Shown here: piece by piece, positions 1-8,910 of the stretch
Position numbering within the stretch: position 1 is the stretch's first letter
How the letters are laid out: every line of letters starts with the position of its first letter
Assembly: GCA_016235765.1 (NCBI GenBank)
Contig: JACRIZ010000056.1
Location: 1-60,243, forward strand
Direction: 5' to 3'
DNA length: 60,243 nt
DNA from: Rhodocyclales bacterium
GTDB taxonomy: Bacteria > Pseudomonadota > Gammaproteobacteria > Burkholderiales > Rhodocyclaceae
The notes under the pieces: generated by a model
Database searches by the model: none
What the model saw: the letters and a program-made list of their open reading frames with translations, nothing else
Told to the model about the DNA's origin: nothing
Translations under genes and position numbers: made by a program

Positions 1-1
1 C

Positions 2-550
2 GACGGCCTGATGCGCATCAACCTCTCGTACCGGGAGGGCGTCGAGACGAAGAAGGTGGCCGACGCCGTAAAGTCAGTCCTGGCGGCACGCCACGGCCGC
101 GAGGATTTCACGCTGACCACCCAGGAAGACATGCTGCGCACCTTGTCGAAGATACTCGGCGTTCTCACCGCCGCGGTCGGTGCGCTGGGCGGCATCTCGC
201 TGCTGGTCGGCGGCGTCGGCATCGTCACCATCATGACCATCGCCGTCACCGAGCGGACCAACGAGATCGGCCTGCTGAAGGCGATCGGCGCACCCGAGCG
301 GACAATACTCGGCATCTTCCTCGGCGAGGCGGTGGCGCTGGCCGCCATCGGCGGCATCGCCGGCTTGGCGCTCGGCATCGGCTTGGCGCAACTGCTGCAT
401 CTGGTCTTCCCGGCCCTGCCCGTGCATACCCCGTGGTCGTTCGTGTTTCTCGCCGAAGGGGTGGCCGTCATGATCGGCCTGGCGGCGGGCGTATTGCCGG
501 CGCGGCGCGCGGCCGGACTCGATCCGGTGGAGGCGCTAAGAGCCGAATAG
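2..550 (+). CDS. ABC transporter permease, MacB/FtsX type (3' part only)
   Basis: This is the C-terminal part of an inner-membrane permease; the reading frame is already open at the window edge, so the true start lies upstream. The visible 180 or so residues hold the end of a periplasmic domain and three hydrophobic segments. The cytoplasmic loop between the first two reads TERTNEIGLLKAIGA, the coupling loop typical of the FtsX-like (PF02687-type) permease domain of MacB and related exporters. It ends with ARRAAGLDPVEALRAE, the usual MacB C-terminus. Such permeases pair with a MacB/LolD-like ATPase and export peptides, macrolides or lipoproteins. The ATPase and any adaptor would be off the left edge, so the substrate cannot be told. 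It is followed by about 410 bp without a gene. Confidence 0.88.
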   Translation, partial: DGLMRINLSYREGVETKKVADAVKSVLAARHGREDFTLTTQEDMLRTLSKILGVLTAAVGALGGISLLVGGVGIVTIMTIAVTERTNEIGLLKAIGAPERTILGIFLGEAVALAAIGGIAGLALGIGLAQLLHLVFPALPVHTPWSFVFLAEGVAVMIGLAAGVLPARRAAGLDPVEALRAE

Positions 551-964
551 GCAAGAATCCGGGGAAAAAGAAGAAACCGCCGCCGATGGCTGTGACACCA
601 TCTGCCTGCCACGGGACTGCGGAGGAAGGAATTGTCCCGTGCCGTGCTTCACCCTTGGCATTCGATACATCCGCCCACGCCTATAAGGGTTCCACACGGA
701 CTGCCGACGGCCGGAAAACATCTGCAAAATGGGGGGGGACAAATGCCCCGGCCAACGGCGGCTTCCGACTTTGTATATACAAGGGCCGTGCCAAGTCCCT
801 GACAACTGCTAAGCCATTGGTCGATAGGCGCAAATTCCAGGCCTCGCCAAATTGGCCGGCGCCAGGCATGCCAATAATGACCGCCAATCGACGCCATCCA
901 TGCCAATTACGGCACCCTGTCTTGGAGCGGCAATACAGGCAATAAGGAATAGAATCCCGGACCC
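551..964. other. Non-coding stretch between ABC permease and glycan operon
   Basis: No convincing gene is seen here; the open frames are short or run out of the permease gene. Three things stand out. There is a perfect 8-bp inverted repeat at 610-617/634-641 whose 16-nt loop contains GGAGGAAGGA. There is a run of eight G at 731-738. There is a 12-bp perfect palindrome TTGTATATACAA at 771-782. A TAGAAT hexamer at 950-955 could be a -10 element, but it lies very close to the first gene of the operon and has no well-placed -35. The promoter of the glycan operon is presumably in this stretch. Confidence 0.5.
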
Positions 965-2047
965 ATGGTTCCCGACGCCCATCCCTCTCCGAGCCTGCGC
1001 CGCGCCCTGGTTATCAAGCTGCGCCATCATGGCGACGTGCTGCTGACTTCTCCCGTCTTTTCAACCCTCCGGCAGCTCGTACCCGGAATCGAGGTCGATG
1101 CCCTGATCTACGACGACACTGCGGAGATGCTCAGCCATAACCCGGATGTCAGCCGGCTGTTCACCATTCCCCGCAAGGGTCGAGACTTGTCGCTTGCAGC
1201 GCAGGCGCGCCAGGAATGGCGACGGCTTGCCGAACTGCGCGACCGGCGCTACGACCTGCTGGTCCATTTGACCGAAAGCTGGCGCGGCGCCTGGCTGGCC
1301 AGGGCCTTGCGGCCGCGGATCGCGGTGGCAGGATTCTCCCCGCTGCGGCCGCCGCCCCGCTTCTGGAGTGCGTCGTTTACCCATCTCGCGCCCAACCCGC
1401 CGCTGGGCGGCCGCCATACCGTCGAGCGCCATCTCGATGCCCTGCGCGCCGTCGGCCTGCAGCCGCCTTCGCCGCGCCAGCCGCTGCGCTTCGTGCCGGG
1501 CGAGGCGGCCGATGCGCGCATCGCCGGCCTGCTCGCCGAACACGCGCTTGCCCGGGTCCGCCTGATCCATATTCATCCGACGTCGCGCTGGATGTTCAAG
1601 GCCTGGACGGTCGAGGGCTATGCAGCGACCATCGCCGGACTCGTCGCGCGCGGCTTTCGCGTTGTCATGACGGCCGCGCCCGCGGAGAAGGAAATGCGCG
1701 TCGCTGCCGCGATCAAGGCCCAGTGCGGGCCGGAACTCATCGACCTGTCGGGCCAACTGACGCTCAAGGAGCTCGGTGCCGTGATCGGCGCCGCCTGCCT
1801 GTCGATCTGCGTCGATTCGGTGCCGATGCACATGGCGGCGGCCATGGGCACGCCGGTGGTCGCCCTGTTCGGGCCGTCGAGTGAAGGCGAGTGGGGGCCA
1901 TGGCAGGTGCCGCACCGTCTCGTCGTCTCGGGCCACTCGTGCCGGCCGTGCCGCCTCGACGGCTGCGGCGGCGGCAAGGTTTCCGACTGCCTGGTGTCCT
2001 TGCGCCCGGCCGACGTGCTGGCGGCAGCGGACTCGCTGCTCGCATGA
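965..2047 (+). CDS. waaQ: Glycosyltransferase family 9, LPS heptosyltransferase (WaaQ/RfaQ-like)
   Basis: Predicted cytoplasmic glycosyltransferase of the ADP-heptose:LPS family, adding heptose to the lipid A-core acceptor at the inner face of the inner membrane. The N-terminus ALVIKLRHHGDVLLTSPVF is the characteristic GT9 opening. The central IHIHPTSRWMFKAW and the distal DSVPMHMAAAMGTPVVALFGP are the conserved nucleotide-sugar-binding motifs. The length of 360 residues is normal for the family. The W-MFKAW variant is typical of the heptosyltransferase III (RfaQ) branch rather than WaaC or WaaF, so the symbol is the best guess, not certain. ATG at 965 is the first plausible start. The stop overlaps the ATG of the next glycosyltransferase (ATGA), so this gene heads the glycan operon. 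Confidence 0.82.
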   Translation: MVPDAHPSPSLRRALVIKLRHHGDVLLTSPVFSTLRQLVPGIEVDALIYDDTAEMLSHNPDVSRLFTIPRKGRDLSLAAQARQEWRRLAELRDRRYDLLVHLTESWRGAWLARALRPRIAVAGFSPLRPPPRFWSASFTHLAPNPPLGGRHTVERHLDALRAVGLQPPSPRQPLRFVPGEAADARIAGLLAEHALARVRLIHIHPTSRWMFKAWTVEGYAATIAGLVARGFRVVMTAAPAEKEMRVAAAIKAQCGPELIDLSGQLTLKELGAVIGAACLSICVDSVPMHMAAAMGTPVVALFGPSSEGEWGPWQVPHRLVVSGHSCRPCRLDGCGGGKVSDCLVSLRPADVLAAADSLLA

Positions 2048-3168
2048 AGCTGGCCATCGTCAGGCAACGCTACACCGCGTTCGGCGGTGCCGAGCGCTTC
2101 GTCGACCTGGCGCTGGATGCCCTGCGCGACACCGGCGTCGAAACGACACTGGTCACGCGCCGCTGGCACGGCGAATGGCGCGGTCCGGTCATCACCGTGG
2201 CGCCCTTTTACCTCGGTCGCCTGTGGCGCGACGCGGGCTTCTCGCGCCACGTGCAACAACTCATCGCCGAGCGACGCTTCGATCTGGTGCAGAGCCATGA
2301 GCGCATACCGGGCTGTGCGATCTATCGCGCCGGCGACGGCGTGCATGCGACCTGGCTGTCGTTGCGCGCTCGCTTTGCCGGCGGCGCCAGCCGCATCGCC
2401 GACCGCTATGCGCCCTATCACCGCTATCTCGTCCGCACCGAGGAACGGATGTTCCGGCACCCCGAACTGCGGGCGGTGATCTGCAACTCGAACATGGTGG
2501 CCGACGACATCCACCAGCGCTTCGGCGTACCGCGCGAGCGCCTGCATGTCTTCTACAATGCCGTCGATGGCAAGCGTTTCCTTCCGGCGCTGCGCGATCG
2601 CCATCGCGCGGCCGTGCGCACGCGACTCGGCACGCCCGCCGATACGCCGGTCTACCTGAGTGTCGGCTCCGGCTTCCAGCGCAAGGGCTTGGCGACCTCG
2701 ATCCGCGCCATGGCCGGACTGCCCGGCGACGAACTCTGGATCGTCGGCACCGACCGCCATGCCGAGCGCTATCGCCGGTTGGCGCAGCGCTGCGGCGTCG
2801 CCGACCGGGTGCGCTTCCTCGGTCCGCAGCAGGATGTCGTGCCCTATCTCGGCGCCGCCGACGTCTTCGTGCTGCCCTCCTGGTACGACCCCTTTCCGAA
2901 TGCCTGCGTCGAGGCTTTCGCCTGCGGCCTGCCGGTAGTCGCCAGTTCGACGACCGGCACGGCGGAGTTCATCCGGCCCGGCATCAACGGCGACGTCTGC
3001 GCCGCCAACGACGTCGATGACCTGATCCGGGCACTGCTTGCCCTGCGGCCGCGACTGTCCGACCTCGCAATCCGTCAGGCCGCGGCGGCAACGGTGGCAG
3101 AATTGCGGCCGGACAGCATGGTGCAGCGCTTCGTCGGCCTGTACCGGAGCCTCGCGGAGAACCCATGA
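2044..3168 (+). CDS. Glycosyltransferase family 4 (GT-B), LPS-type
   Basis: Predicted 374-residue GT-B glycosyltransferase of the WaaG/GT4 kind. The start is ATG 2044, overlapping the previous stop by four bases; the frame stays open further upstream but has no support there. The N-terminal half begins MKLAIVRQRYTAFGGAERFV, with the glycine-rich acceptor loop (FGGAE) of GT4 enzymes. The C-terminal half has the donor-binding EAFACGLPVVAS signature around residues 290-305. An acidic-rich mid region precedes VFYNAVDGKRF, the usual domain hinge. It probably extends the LPS core, judging by its neighbours (heptosyltransferase upstream, msbA downstream). It resembles WaaG, but the exact sugar is not readable from sequence. 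Confidence 0.82.
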   Translation: MKLAIVRQRYTAFGGAERFVDLALDALRDTGVETTLVTRRWHGEWRGPVITVAPFYLGRLWRDAGFSRHVQQLIAERRFDLVQSHERIPGCAIYRAGDGVHATWLSLRARFAGGASRIADRYAPYHRYLVRTEERMFRHPELRAVICNSNMVADDIHQRFGVPRERLHVFYNAVDGKRFLPALRDRHRAAVRTRLGTPADTPVYLSVGSGFQRKGLATSIRAMAGLPGDELWIVGTDRHAERYRRLAQRCGVADRVRFLGPQQDVVPYLGAADVFVLPSWYDPFPNACVEAFACGLPVVASSTTGTAEFIRPGINGDVCAANDVDDLIRALLALRPRLSDLAIRQAAAATVAELRPDSMVQRFVGLYRSLAENP

Positions 3169-4928
3169 CCACCCCCAGCAGCGCCACGCTCTACATCCGA
3201 CTGCTCGGCTACCTCAAGCCCCATTGGAAGGTGATGGTCGCCGCCGTGCTCGGCATGGCCGCCACCGCCGCCACCGAGCCGCTCTTCCCGGCGCTGATGA
3301 AGCCGCTGCTGGACGGCAACCTCGGCGCCGGCGATCCCGACGCGTGGTGGAAGTATCCGCTGGCGATCATCGGCGTGATCGTGATGCGCGGCGTGTTCGG
3401 CTTTTGCGGCGGCTATGCCATGCACTGGGTCAGCAACCGCATCACCGCCGACCTGCGCGAGGCGATGTTCGCCCGCCTGGTGCTGCTGCCGACCACATTC
3501 TTCGACGCCAACCCGAGTTCGCGCATCGCGGCGCGCATCACCAACGACGTCAATGGCATGAGCACCGCGGCCACCAACGTGCTGACCACGCTGGTGCGCG
3601 ATTCGCTGACCATCATCGCCCTGATGTCCTGGATGCTGTACCTCAACTGGCAACTGACCCTGGTCAGCCTGTTCATCGTGCCGCTGGTGCTGCTGGCGAT
3701 GCGCTACTTCACGCGCCGCATGCGCCTCTTGTCGCGCTCGCTCCTCGATTCCTACGGGGAAATGGCGCAAACCCTGCAGGAGGCCGCCGAGGGACATCGC
3801 GTCATCAAGATGCACAACGCCCAGGACTATGAGATCAACCGTTTCCGTCGCGGCACCGAGCGCTTCCGGCGCCTGAACATGCGCATCGCGGTCGCCGGCG
3901 AAGTGCTGATGCCGCTGGTGCAGTTGATCGCCGCCGCCGCGCTGGCCGTCGTGGTCGGCCTCGCCGTGCACCAGGCGACGCGCGACACGACGACCGTGGG
4001 CGCCTTCGTTTCCTTCATCACGGCGATGCTCATGCTGCTCGCGCCGGCCAAGCGCCTGGCCGGCCTCAACATGCCGCTGCAGCGCGGCTTCGCGTCCGCC
4101 GAAAGCGTGTTCTCGTTCATCGACGAAGAGAGCGAACCGGAAACCGGCCTGCAGGCGCTGCCGCGCGGCAATGGTGCGCTGCGCGTCGAAGATCTCCGCT
4201 ACGTATACGAGAACACCGACCGGCCGGCCATCGACGGCGTCAGCTTCGAGGTCAATCCCGGCGAAATGCTGGCGATCGTCGGCTCGTCGGGCAGCGGCAA
4301 GACGACCCTGCTCAACCTGCTGGTCCGCTTCCATGACCCGAGTTCCGGTCGCATCGTGATCGACGGCGTCGACATCCGCAGCATCACCCGCGCCAGCCTG
4401 CGCGCCCATTTTGCGCTGGTCTCGCAGGACATCTTCCTGTTCAACGACACCGTGGCCGCGAACATCGCCTACGGCGCGGAAGGTGCCACGCCCGAGCAGG
4501 TGCGCCGCGCCGCCACCGCCGCCTATGCCACCGACTTCATCGAGTCGTTCCCCGCCGGATTCGATACCGAAATCGGCGACAAGGGCATCCGCCTGTCCGG
4601 CGGCCAGCGGCAGCGCCTGGCCATCGCCCGCGCGGTGCTGAAGAACGCGCCCATCCTGCTGCTCGACGAGGCGACCTCGGCCCTGGATTCCGAATCGGAA
4701 CAGTATGTGCAATCGGCCATCGAGGCACTGACCGGCACCGCGACCACCATCGTCATCGCCCACCGGCTGTCCACGGTGCGCCGCGCCGACCGCATCCTGG
4801 TGATGTCGCAGGGCCGCGTCATCGAGCAGGGCACCCACGACGAACTGCTTGCCCATGGTGGCGAGTATCGCAAGTTGTACGAGATCCAGTTCCGTGACGA
4901 AGACGCCACGGACAAGGCGGCGACTTGA
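3165..4928 (+). CDS. msbA: Lipid A export ABC transporter, ATP-binding/permease protein MsbA
   Basis: Half-transporter that flips lipid A-core from the inner to the outer leaflet of the inner membrane and works as a homodimer. The 587 residues fit MsbA (about 580). The N-terminal 320 residues hold six hydrophobic segments of an ABC exporter domain. The ATPase domain follows: Walker A GSSGSGKTT near residue 373, the signature LSGGQRQRLAIARA near 477, Walker B ILLLDEATSALD near 498, and the H-loop in IVIAHRLSTV. ATG 3165 overlaps the upstream stop (ATGA). Its position among LPS glycosyltransferases supports the MsbA call over a drug exporter. The stop overlaps the TTG start of the next glycosyltransferase. 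Confidence 0.93.
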   Translation: MTTPSSATLYIRLLGYLKPHWKVMVAAVLGMAATAATEPLFPALMKPLLDGNLGAGDPDAWWKYPLAIIGVIVMRGVFGFCGGYAMHWVSNRITADLREAMFARLVLLPTTFFDANPSSRIAARITNDVNGMSTAATNVLTTLVRDSLTIIALMSWMLYLNWQLTLVSLFIVPLVLLAMRYFTRRMRLLSRSLLDSYGEMAQTLQEAAEGHRVIKMHNAQDYEINRFRRGTERFRRLNMRIAVAGEVLMPLVQLIAAAALAVVVGLAVHQATRDTTTVGAFVSFITAMLMLLAPAKRLAGLNMPLQRGFASAESVFSFIDEESEPETGLQALPRGNGALRVEDLRYVYENTDRPAIDGVSFEVNPGEMLAIVGSSGSGKTTLLNLLVRFHDPSSGRIVIDGVDIRSITRASLRAHFALVSQDIFLFNDTVAANIAYGAEGATPEQVRRAATAAYATDFIESFPAGFDTEIGDKGIRLSGGQRQRLAIARAVLKNAPILLLDEATSALDSESEQYVQSAIEALTGTATTIVIAHRLSTVRRADRILVMSQGRVIEQGTHDELLAHGGEYRKLYEIQFRDEDATDKAAT

Positions 4929-6049
4929 GCTCCATGCCGCCGCGCAAGGTTCTGCTCGCCTCCCATCACGCCAGCCGCATGGGTTCGGCGGTCAGCCTGA
5001 TGGAGCTGGGCACCCGGTTGTCCGGCTACGGCTACGCGCCCGTGTTCCTGTTCAGCAAGCAGGGCGAACTGGTCGACCAGCTCAAGGCCGGCGGTTTCCG
5101 GGTCGTCGAGATCAAGCGCCAGGGCCTGTTTCGGCTGGGCATGATCCGCAGCGTCCAGAATCTGATCCGCAGCGAGGGGATCGATCTGGTGCACGTCAAT
5201 TCGGCGGTGCCGTTTTCCAAGTACGTGGCGATCGCCGCGCGTCTGCTCGGCATCCCCGTCGTCTGGCACATTCGCGAGGCGGTCGAGGACAAGCGCATGG
5301 CGCGCCAGCGGCCCTGGATCAAGCTGCTGGCCAGCCGCATCGTCGTCCTGACCAGCCCGCAGGCTGCCTTCTTCGACACCCCCGACAAGATCCGGCGCAT
5401 CTTCAACGGCGTCGACATTGGCCGTTTCGCCCGTCCGCCGGAGGGCAACATGAAGGCCGCGCTCGGCTATGCCGGGGACGAGTTCGTATTCGTGCTGGTC
5501 GGCAGCATCGAGAACCGCAAGGGCCAACTGCGCTCGGCGCAGGCACTGGCCCGCATCCTGCCGGACCTGCCCCGTTGTCGCCTGCTGATCGTCGGCCGGG
5601 TCGCCGAGCAGGCCGAGATGGATGCCCTCTACGCCTTGCTCGACAGCGATCCCGTGCTGAAGGCGGCGGTTCGGGTGCACGGCACGTCGGACGACGTCAG
5701 GCCGCTGCTCTGGGGTTCCGACTGCCTGCTGCTGCCTTCGCTGGGCGAAGCCTTTCCGCGCACCATCATGGAGGGCATGGCGGCCGGGCTGCCGGTCATC
5801 GCCACCCCGGTCGGCGCGGTCGAGGACATGATGGTGAACGACGTGCACGGCCTGATCGTGCCGCCCGGCGACGTGCCGGCACTGGCCGACGCGATGCGCA
5901 GCATGGCCGCCGACGGCGGCCGCGCCGCCCGGCGCATGGCGGCCGGCAACCCGGCGGCGGCGGCAGCTTCGTTCGACATGAAATCCCACCTTGCGGCGAT
6001 GGCAGGCTTGTACGACGAGCTGCTGGCCGGCAGGCACTCGCCCCGGTAA
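4925..6049 (+). CDS. Glycosyltransferase family 4
   Basis: Predicted GT-B glycosyltransferase of about 374 residues. The opening PPRKVLLASHHASRMGSAVS carries a serine/glycine acceptor loop. The mid-protein segment VFVLVGSIENRKGQ is the start of the donor domain. LPSLGEAFPRTIMEGMAAG followed by LPVIATPVGAVEDMM is the E-x7-E-like GT4 signature. The start is either TTG 4925, which overlaps the msbA stop as TTGA, or ATG 4934 nine bases later; the overlap pattern seen across this operon favours translational coupling. The acceptor and donor sugars are unknown; it is assigned to LPS/surface glycan assembly by context. Confidence 0.82.
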   Translation: MSSMPPRKVLLASHHASRMGSAVSLMELGTRLSGYGYAPVFLFSKQGELVDQLKAGGFRVVEIKRQGLFRLGMIRSVQNLIRSEGIDLVHVNSAVPFSKYVAIAARLLGIPVVWHIREAVEDKRMARQRPWIKLLASRIVVLTSPQAAFFDTPDKIRRIFNGVDIGRFARPPEGNMKAALGYAGDEFVFVLVGSIENRKGQLRSAQALARILPDLPRCRLLIVGRVAEQAEMDALYALLDSDPVLKAAVRVHGTSDDVRPLLWGSDCLLLPSLGEAFPRTIMEGMAAGLPVIATPVGAVEDMMVNDVHGLIVPPGDVPALADAMRSMAADGGRAARRMAAGNPAAAAASFDMKSHLAAMAGLYDELLAGRHSPR

Positions 6050-6056
6050 TCCGATC

Positions 6057-6800
6057 ATGAACATCCTTACGAAGATCACCAGTTCCAAGCGGACCCGCAA
6101 GTACTTGTGGTCGATTTTCGGGCGGCCGCGCAGGGTCGACTTGAACGGCGTCATCATCGACCTCGACTGCAAGGCCATCTCGGATCGGGTGGCGCGCAGC
6201 ATGTACCTCCAGCTTTACGAGCGGGCCGAGACGGGCGTCGTCCTCCGCACGCTGGAGCAGGGCGATCGCGTCCTCGAGCTCGGGGCCGGCATCGGCTACA
6301 TGTCGACCCTGTGCGCGCGCAAGATCGGTTCGGAATATGTGAACGCCGTCGAGGCGAATCCGGCCATGGAAGCGGAAATACGCCGGACCTACGCGCTCAA
6401 TGGCGTTTCGCCCAATCTCGAAATGTGCGTCCTGGGCGACGCCGACGGCGAAGCCACCTTCCACGTCGAGGACAACTACTCGAGTTCCAGCGTCCACGAC
6501 CGCGGCGGCCGGCCGGTGACGGTCAGGCAGCGCTCGTTCAGCGGCCTCTTGGCCGAGTTGCGTCCGACCTACCTGATCTGCGACATCGAGGGGGCGGAGG
6601 TGCCGCTGCTCCTCAATACCCCGCTCGACGGCGTGCGCAAGGTCTGCATCGAAATCCATCCGCACGTCATCGGCGACGCCGCCTGCTCGCAACTGGTGCA
6701 CAAGCTGCTGGCGGAAGGCTTTGCCTGCAATTGGGACCGCTCCGGCGGGCGCGTCTACTACTTCTACCGGAATCCGCCCGGGCCGGGTGTCGCCAATTGA
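6057..6800 (+). CDS. FkbM family methyltransferase
   Basis: Predicted SAM-dependent methyltransferase of the FkbM (Methyltransf_21) family, 247 residues, probably O-methylating a sugar of the surface glycan. Motif I reads VLELGAGIGYMS; the acidic ribose-binding residue follows in VNAVEANPAME; and the family hallmark CDIEGAEVPLLL is near residues 175-190, with IEIHPHVIGD after it. ATG 6057 is seven bases after the preceding stop; the frame extends upstream inside the previous gene but only as a shadow. The stop overlaps the TTG start of the next glycosyltransferase. FkbM proteins are common in O-antigen and capsule clusters. The target hydroxyl cannot be deduced. Confidence 0.86.
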   Translation: MNILTKITSSKRTRKYLWSIFGRPRRVDLNGVIIDLDCKAISDRVARSMYLQLYERAETGVVLRTLEQGDRVLELGAGIGYMSTLCARKIGSEYVNAVEANPAMEAEIRRTYALNGVSPNLEMCVLGDADGEATFHVEDNYSSSSVHDRGGRPVTVRQRSFSGLLAELRPTYLICDIEGAEVPLLLNTPLDGVRKVCIEIHPHVIGDAACSQLVHKLLAEGFACNWDRSGGRVYYFYRNPPGPGVAN

Positions 6801-7810
6801 GCCAGCCGGCTATCCTGGTCGCCAGCCTCGGCGCCAACAAGCCCAGCACCCGGCTGCGCATCGCGCCGCTCGCCGAGCGGCTGCAGCAACGCGGCTGGCG
6901 GGTGACGGCGCGGACGGTGACGAATTCGCTGGCCGGCCGCATCGGCCTGCTGTACGACGCCGGCCGCCATGACCTGGTGCTGCTGCAGAAGAAGCTGTTC
7001 CCGGCTGCCTACGTGAGCCTGCTGCGCCGGGCCAATCCGCGCCTGCTGTTCGATGCCGACGATGCGATCATGTTCCACGAATTGGAGCGCAACGAGCCGG
7101 TGACCGGCCGCTACTTCCAGCGCTTTGCCGCGATCAGCGCGGCCAGTTGCGCGGTCGTGGCAGGCAACCGCTTCGTCGCCGACTTCGCCCGCGCCGCGCG
7201 GACCCGCGACGGCCAGAACGATGTCGAGACCCTGCCGACGCCCATCGATACGAACAGGCTGACCGCGAAGCCCGCCGAGGCGGCTGGCGAGGGCTTCGTC
7301 GTCGGCTGGATCGGCACCAAGGGCAACCTGTATCAGTTGGCGCCGCTCGCCGATGCCTTGCGCGAGGTGCAGGCGCAGGTACCCGGCATGCGCTTGCGGG
7401 TGATCGCCGATGGCACACCCGAACTGCCGGGTATAACCGTGGAAAGTCAGCCGTGGCGGCACGCCACGGAGACCGCCGACCTGCACGGTTTCGACGTCGG
7501 CATCATGCCGCTGGCCGACACGCTGTGGAATCGCGGCAAGGGCGGCTTCAAGCTGCTCCAGTACATGGCCGCCGGCCTGCCGGCGATCGCCTCGCCGGTC
7601 GGCATCAACGCCGACATCGTGCGCCACGGCGACAACGGCTTCCTGGCCGCCGATTCGGCCGCCTGGCGCGACGCGCTGCTGGCGCTGGCTGCCGACGCCG
7701 AGCTGCGCCGCCGCGTCGGCGCCGCCGCGCGCCGGACCATCGAAGGTGGCTACAGCGTCGAACGCTACCTGGACAACTACGTCGATCTGATCGAACGATG
7801 CCTGAAGTGA
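6797..7810 (+). CDS. Glycosyltransferase, GT4-like fold
   Basis: A 337-residue protein with a GT-B-like layout. It opens PAILVASLGANKPSTRLRIA, has the acidic segment LLFDADDAIMFHELERN near residue 80, a donor-domain start VVGWIGTKGNLYQL near 175, and KGGFKLLQYMAAGLPAIASP near 250, a reduced form of the GT4 donor motif. The start is taken as TTG 6797, overlapping the upstream TGA (TTGA); an in-frame ATG start is not available nearby. The 8910-9965 gene product has the same architecture, including the FD-x-DDAI segment and the K-LQYMAAG motif, so the two look paralogous. The 3' end overlaps the next gene by 13 bases. Confidence 0.75.
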   Translation: MSQPAILVASLGANKPSTRLRIAPLAERLQQRGWRVTARTVTNSLAGRIGLLYDAGRHDLVLLQKKLFPAAYVSLLRRANPRLLFDADDAIMFHELERNEPVTGRYFQRFAAISAASCAVVAGNRFVADFARAARTRDGQNDVETLPTPIDTNRLTAKPAEAAGEGFVVGWIGTKGNLYQLAPLADALREVQAQVPGMRLRVIADGTPELPGITVESQPWRHATETADLHGFDVGIMPLADTLWNRGKGGFKLLQYMAAGLPAIASPVGINADIVRHGDNGFLAADSAAWRDALLALAADAELRRRVGAAARRTIEGGYSVERYLDNYVDLIERCLK

Positions 7811-8910
7811 AGCGCAAGATCCGCGTGCTGCACACCGAGTCGTCGCGCAATTTCGGCGGCCAGGAGTTGCGCGTCCTGCTCGAGATGGAGCGCCTGGTCG
7901 ACTTTGGCATCGAGTCGGTGCTGGTGGCGCGCACCGGCAACCCCATCCTGGCCGAGGCGGCCAAGCGCGGCCTCAAACATTACGCACTGCCCATGGTCAA
8001 CCGGCTCGATCTCGTCAGCATGGCCAGGTTCGCCTGGATCATGCGGCACGAGAAGATCGACATCGTGAACGCCCATGGCTCGCGCGACTCCTGGAATGCC
8101 TTCCTGGTCGCGCGCCTGCTTGGCGTGCGCACCATCCGCGCCCGCCACGTCGCCAATCCGATCCGCAGCCATGGCCTCGGCAAGGCGGTATACGGTTCGC
8201 TCAGCGACGTCGTGCTGACCACCAGCGAGTCGATCCGCCGTGGCCTGATCGAGCGCGGCATCGCGGCCGGCAAGATCGTCTCGGTACCGACCGGTGTCGA
8301 CGTGGCGCGCTTCATGGGCGGCGAGCGCGGCCGCGTGCGCCGCGAACTGGGCATCCCGGAAGCTGCGCCGGTCGTCGGCATGATCTCCGTCCTGCGCGGC
8401 GACAAGGGGCCTGACGTCTTCCTGGCGGCCTGCGCCGAACTGACGACACAGCGTCCCGACCTCCACTGCCTCTTGGCCGGCGACGGCTGGATGCGCCAGG
8501 ATCTCGAGGCCATGCACGGCACGATGCCGAACCGCGAGCGCATCTTCATCCTCGGCTATCGCCATGACATTCCCGACCTGCTCGCCGACATGAACGTCGC
8601 CGTGCTCTCGGCGCGCATCCCCGAGGGCGTGCCGCAAGCGCTCTTGCAGGCGCACTCGGCCCGGGTGCCCGTGGTGGCCAGCGCGGTCGGCGGCATCGAA
8701 GAGGTGGCGCGCCACAACGAAACCGCACTGACCGTGCCGCCCGGCGACGCCCCGGCGCTGGCGGCCGCCATCGGCCGCCTGCTCGACGACCGGACGCTGG
8801 CCGCCGCGCTGGCCGAACGCGGCCACCAACTGGTCGTCGAAAGCTACTCGCTCGAATGGATGCAGGGGCGCATGGCCAAGCTGTATCGCGACCTGAAGGA
8901 AGGCCGCTGA
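7798..8910 (+). CDS. Glycosyltransferase family 4
   Basis: A 370-residue GT-B glycosyltransferase. The N-terminus IRVLHTESSRNFGGQELRVL has the GGQE acceptor loop common in LPS GT4 enzymes. The donor domain contains VVGMISVLRGDKGPDVFL near 190 and ARIPEGVPQALLQAHSARVP near 275, followed by VVASAVGGIEEV. ATG 7798 lies inside the previous gene (13-base overlap). The TGA stop overlaps the following ATG (TGATG). It is clearly paralogous to the product at 11217-12326, sharing IRVLHTE, GGQE and the spacing of the donor motifs. It likely acts in core or O-chain assembly; the sugar is unknown. Confidence 0.83.
   Translation: MPEVKRKIRVLHTESSRNFGGQELRVLLEMERLVDFGIESVLVARTGNPILAEAAKRGLKHYALPMVNRLDLVSMARFAWIMRHEKIDIVNAHGSRDSWNAFLVARLLGVRTIRARHVANPIRSHGLGKAVYGSLSDVVLTTSESIRRGLIERGIAAGKIVSVPTGVDVARFMGGERGRVRRELGIPEAAPVVGMISVLRGDKGPDVFLAACAELTTQRPDLHCLLAGDGWMRQDLEAMHGTMPNRERIFILGYRHDIPDLLADMNVAVLSARIPEGVPQALLQAHSARVPVVASAVGGIEEVARHNETALTVPPGDAPALAAAIGRLLDDRTLAAALAERGHQLVVESYSLEWMQGRMAKLYRDLKEGR

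Noticed and set aside
731..738. Run of eight G as a phase-variable tract.
   Set aside because: It lies in non-coding DNA away from any clear promoter spacing or gene, so there is no basis for phase variation.
433..945. A 170-codon frame running from the permease gene into the gap.
   Set aside because: Composition is low-complexity Arg/Gly then AT-richer random sequence; there is no ribosome site and no family features.
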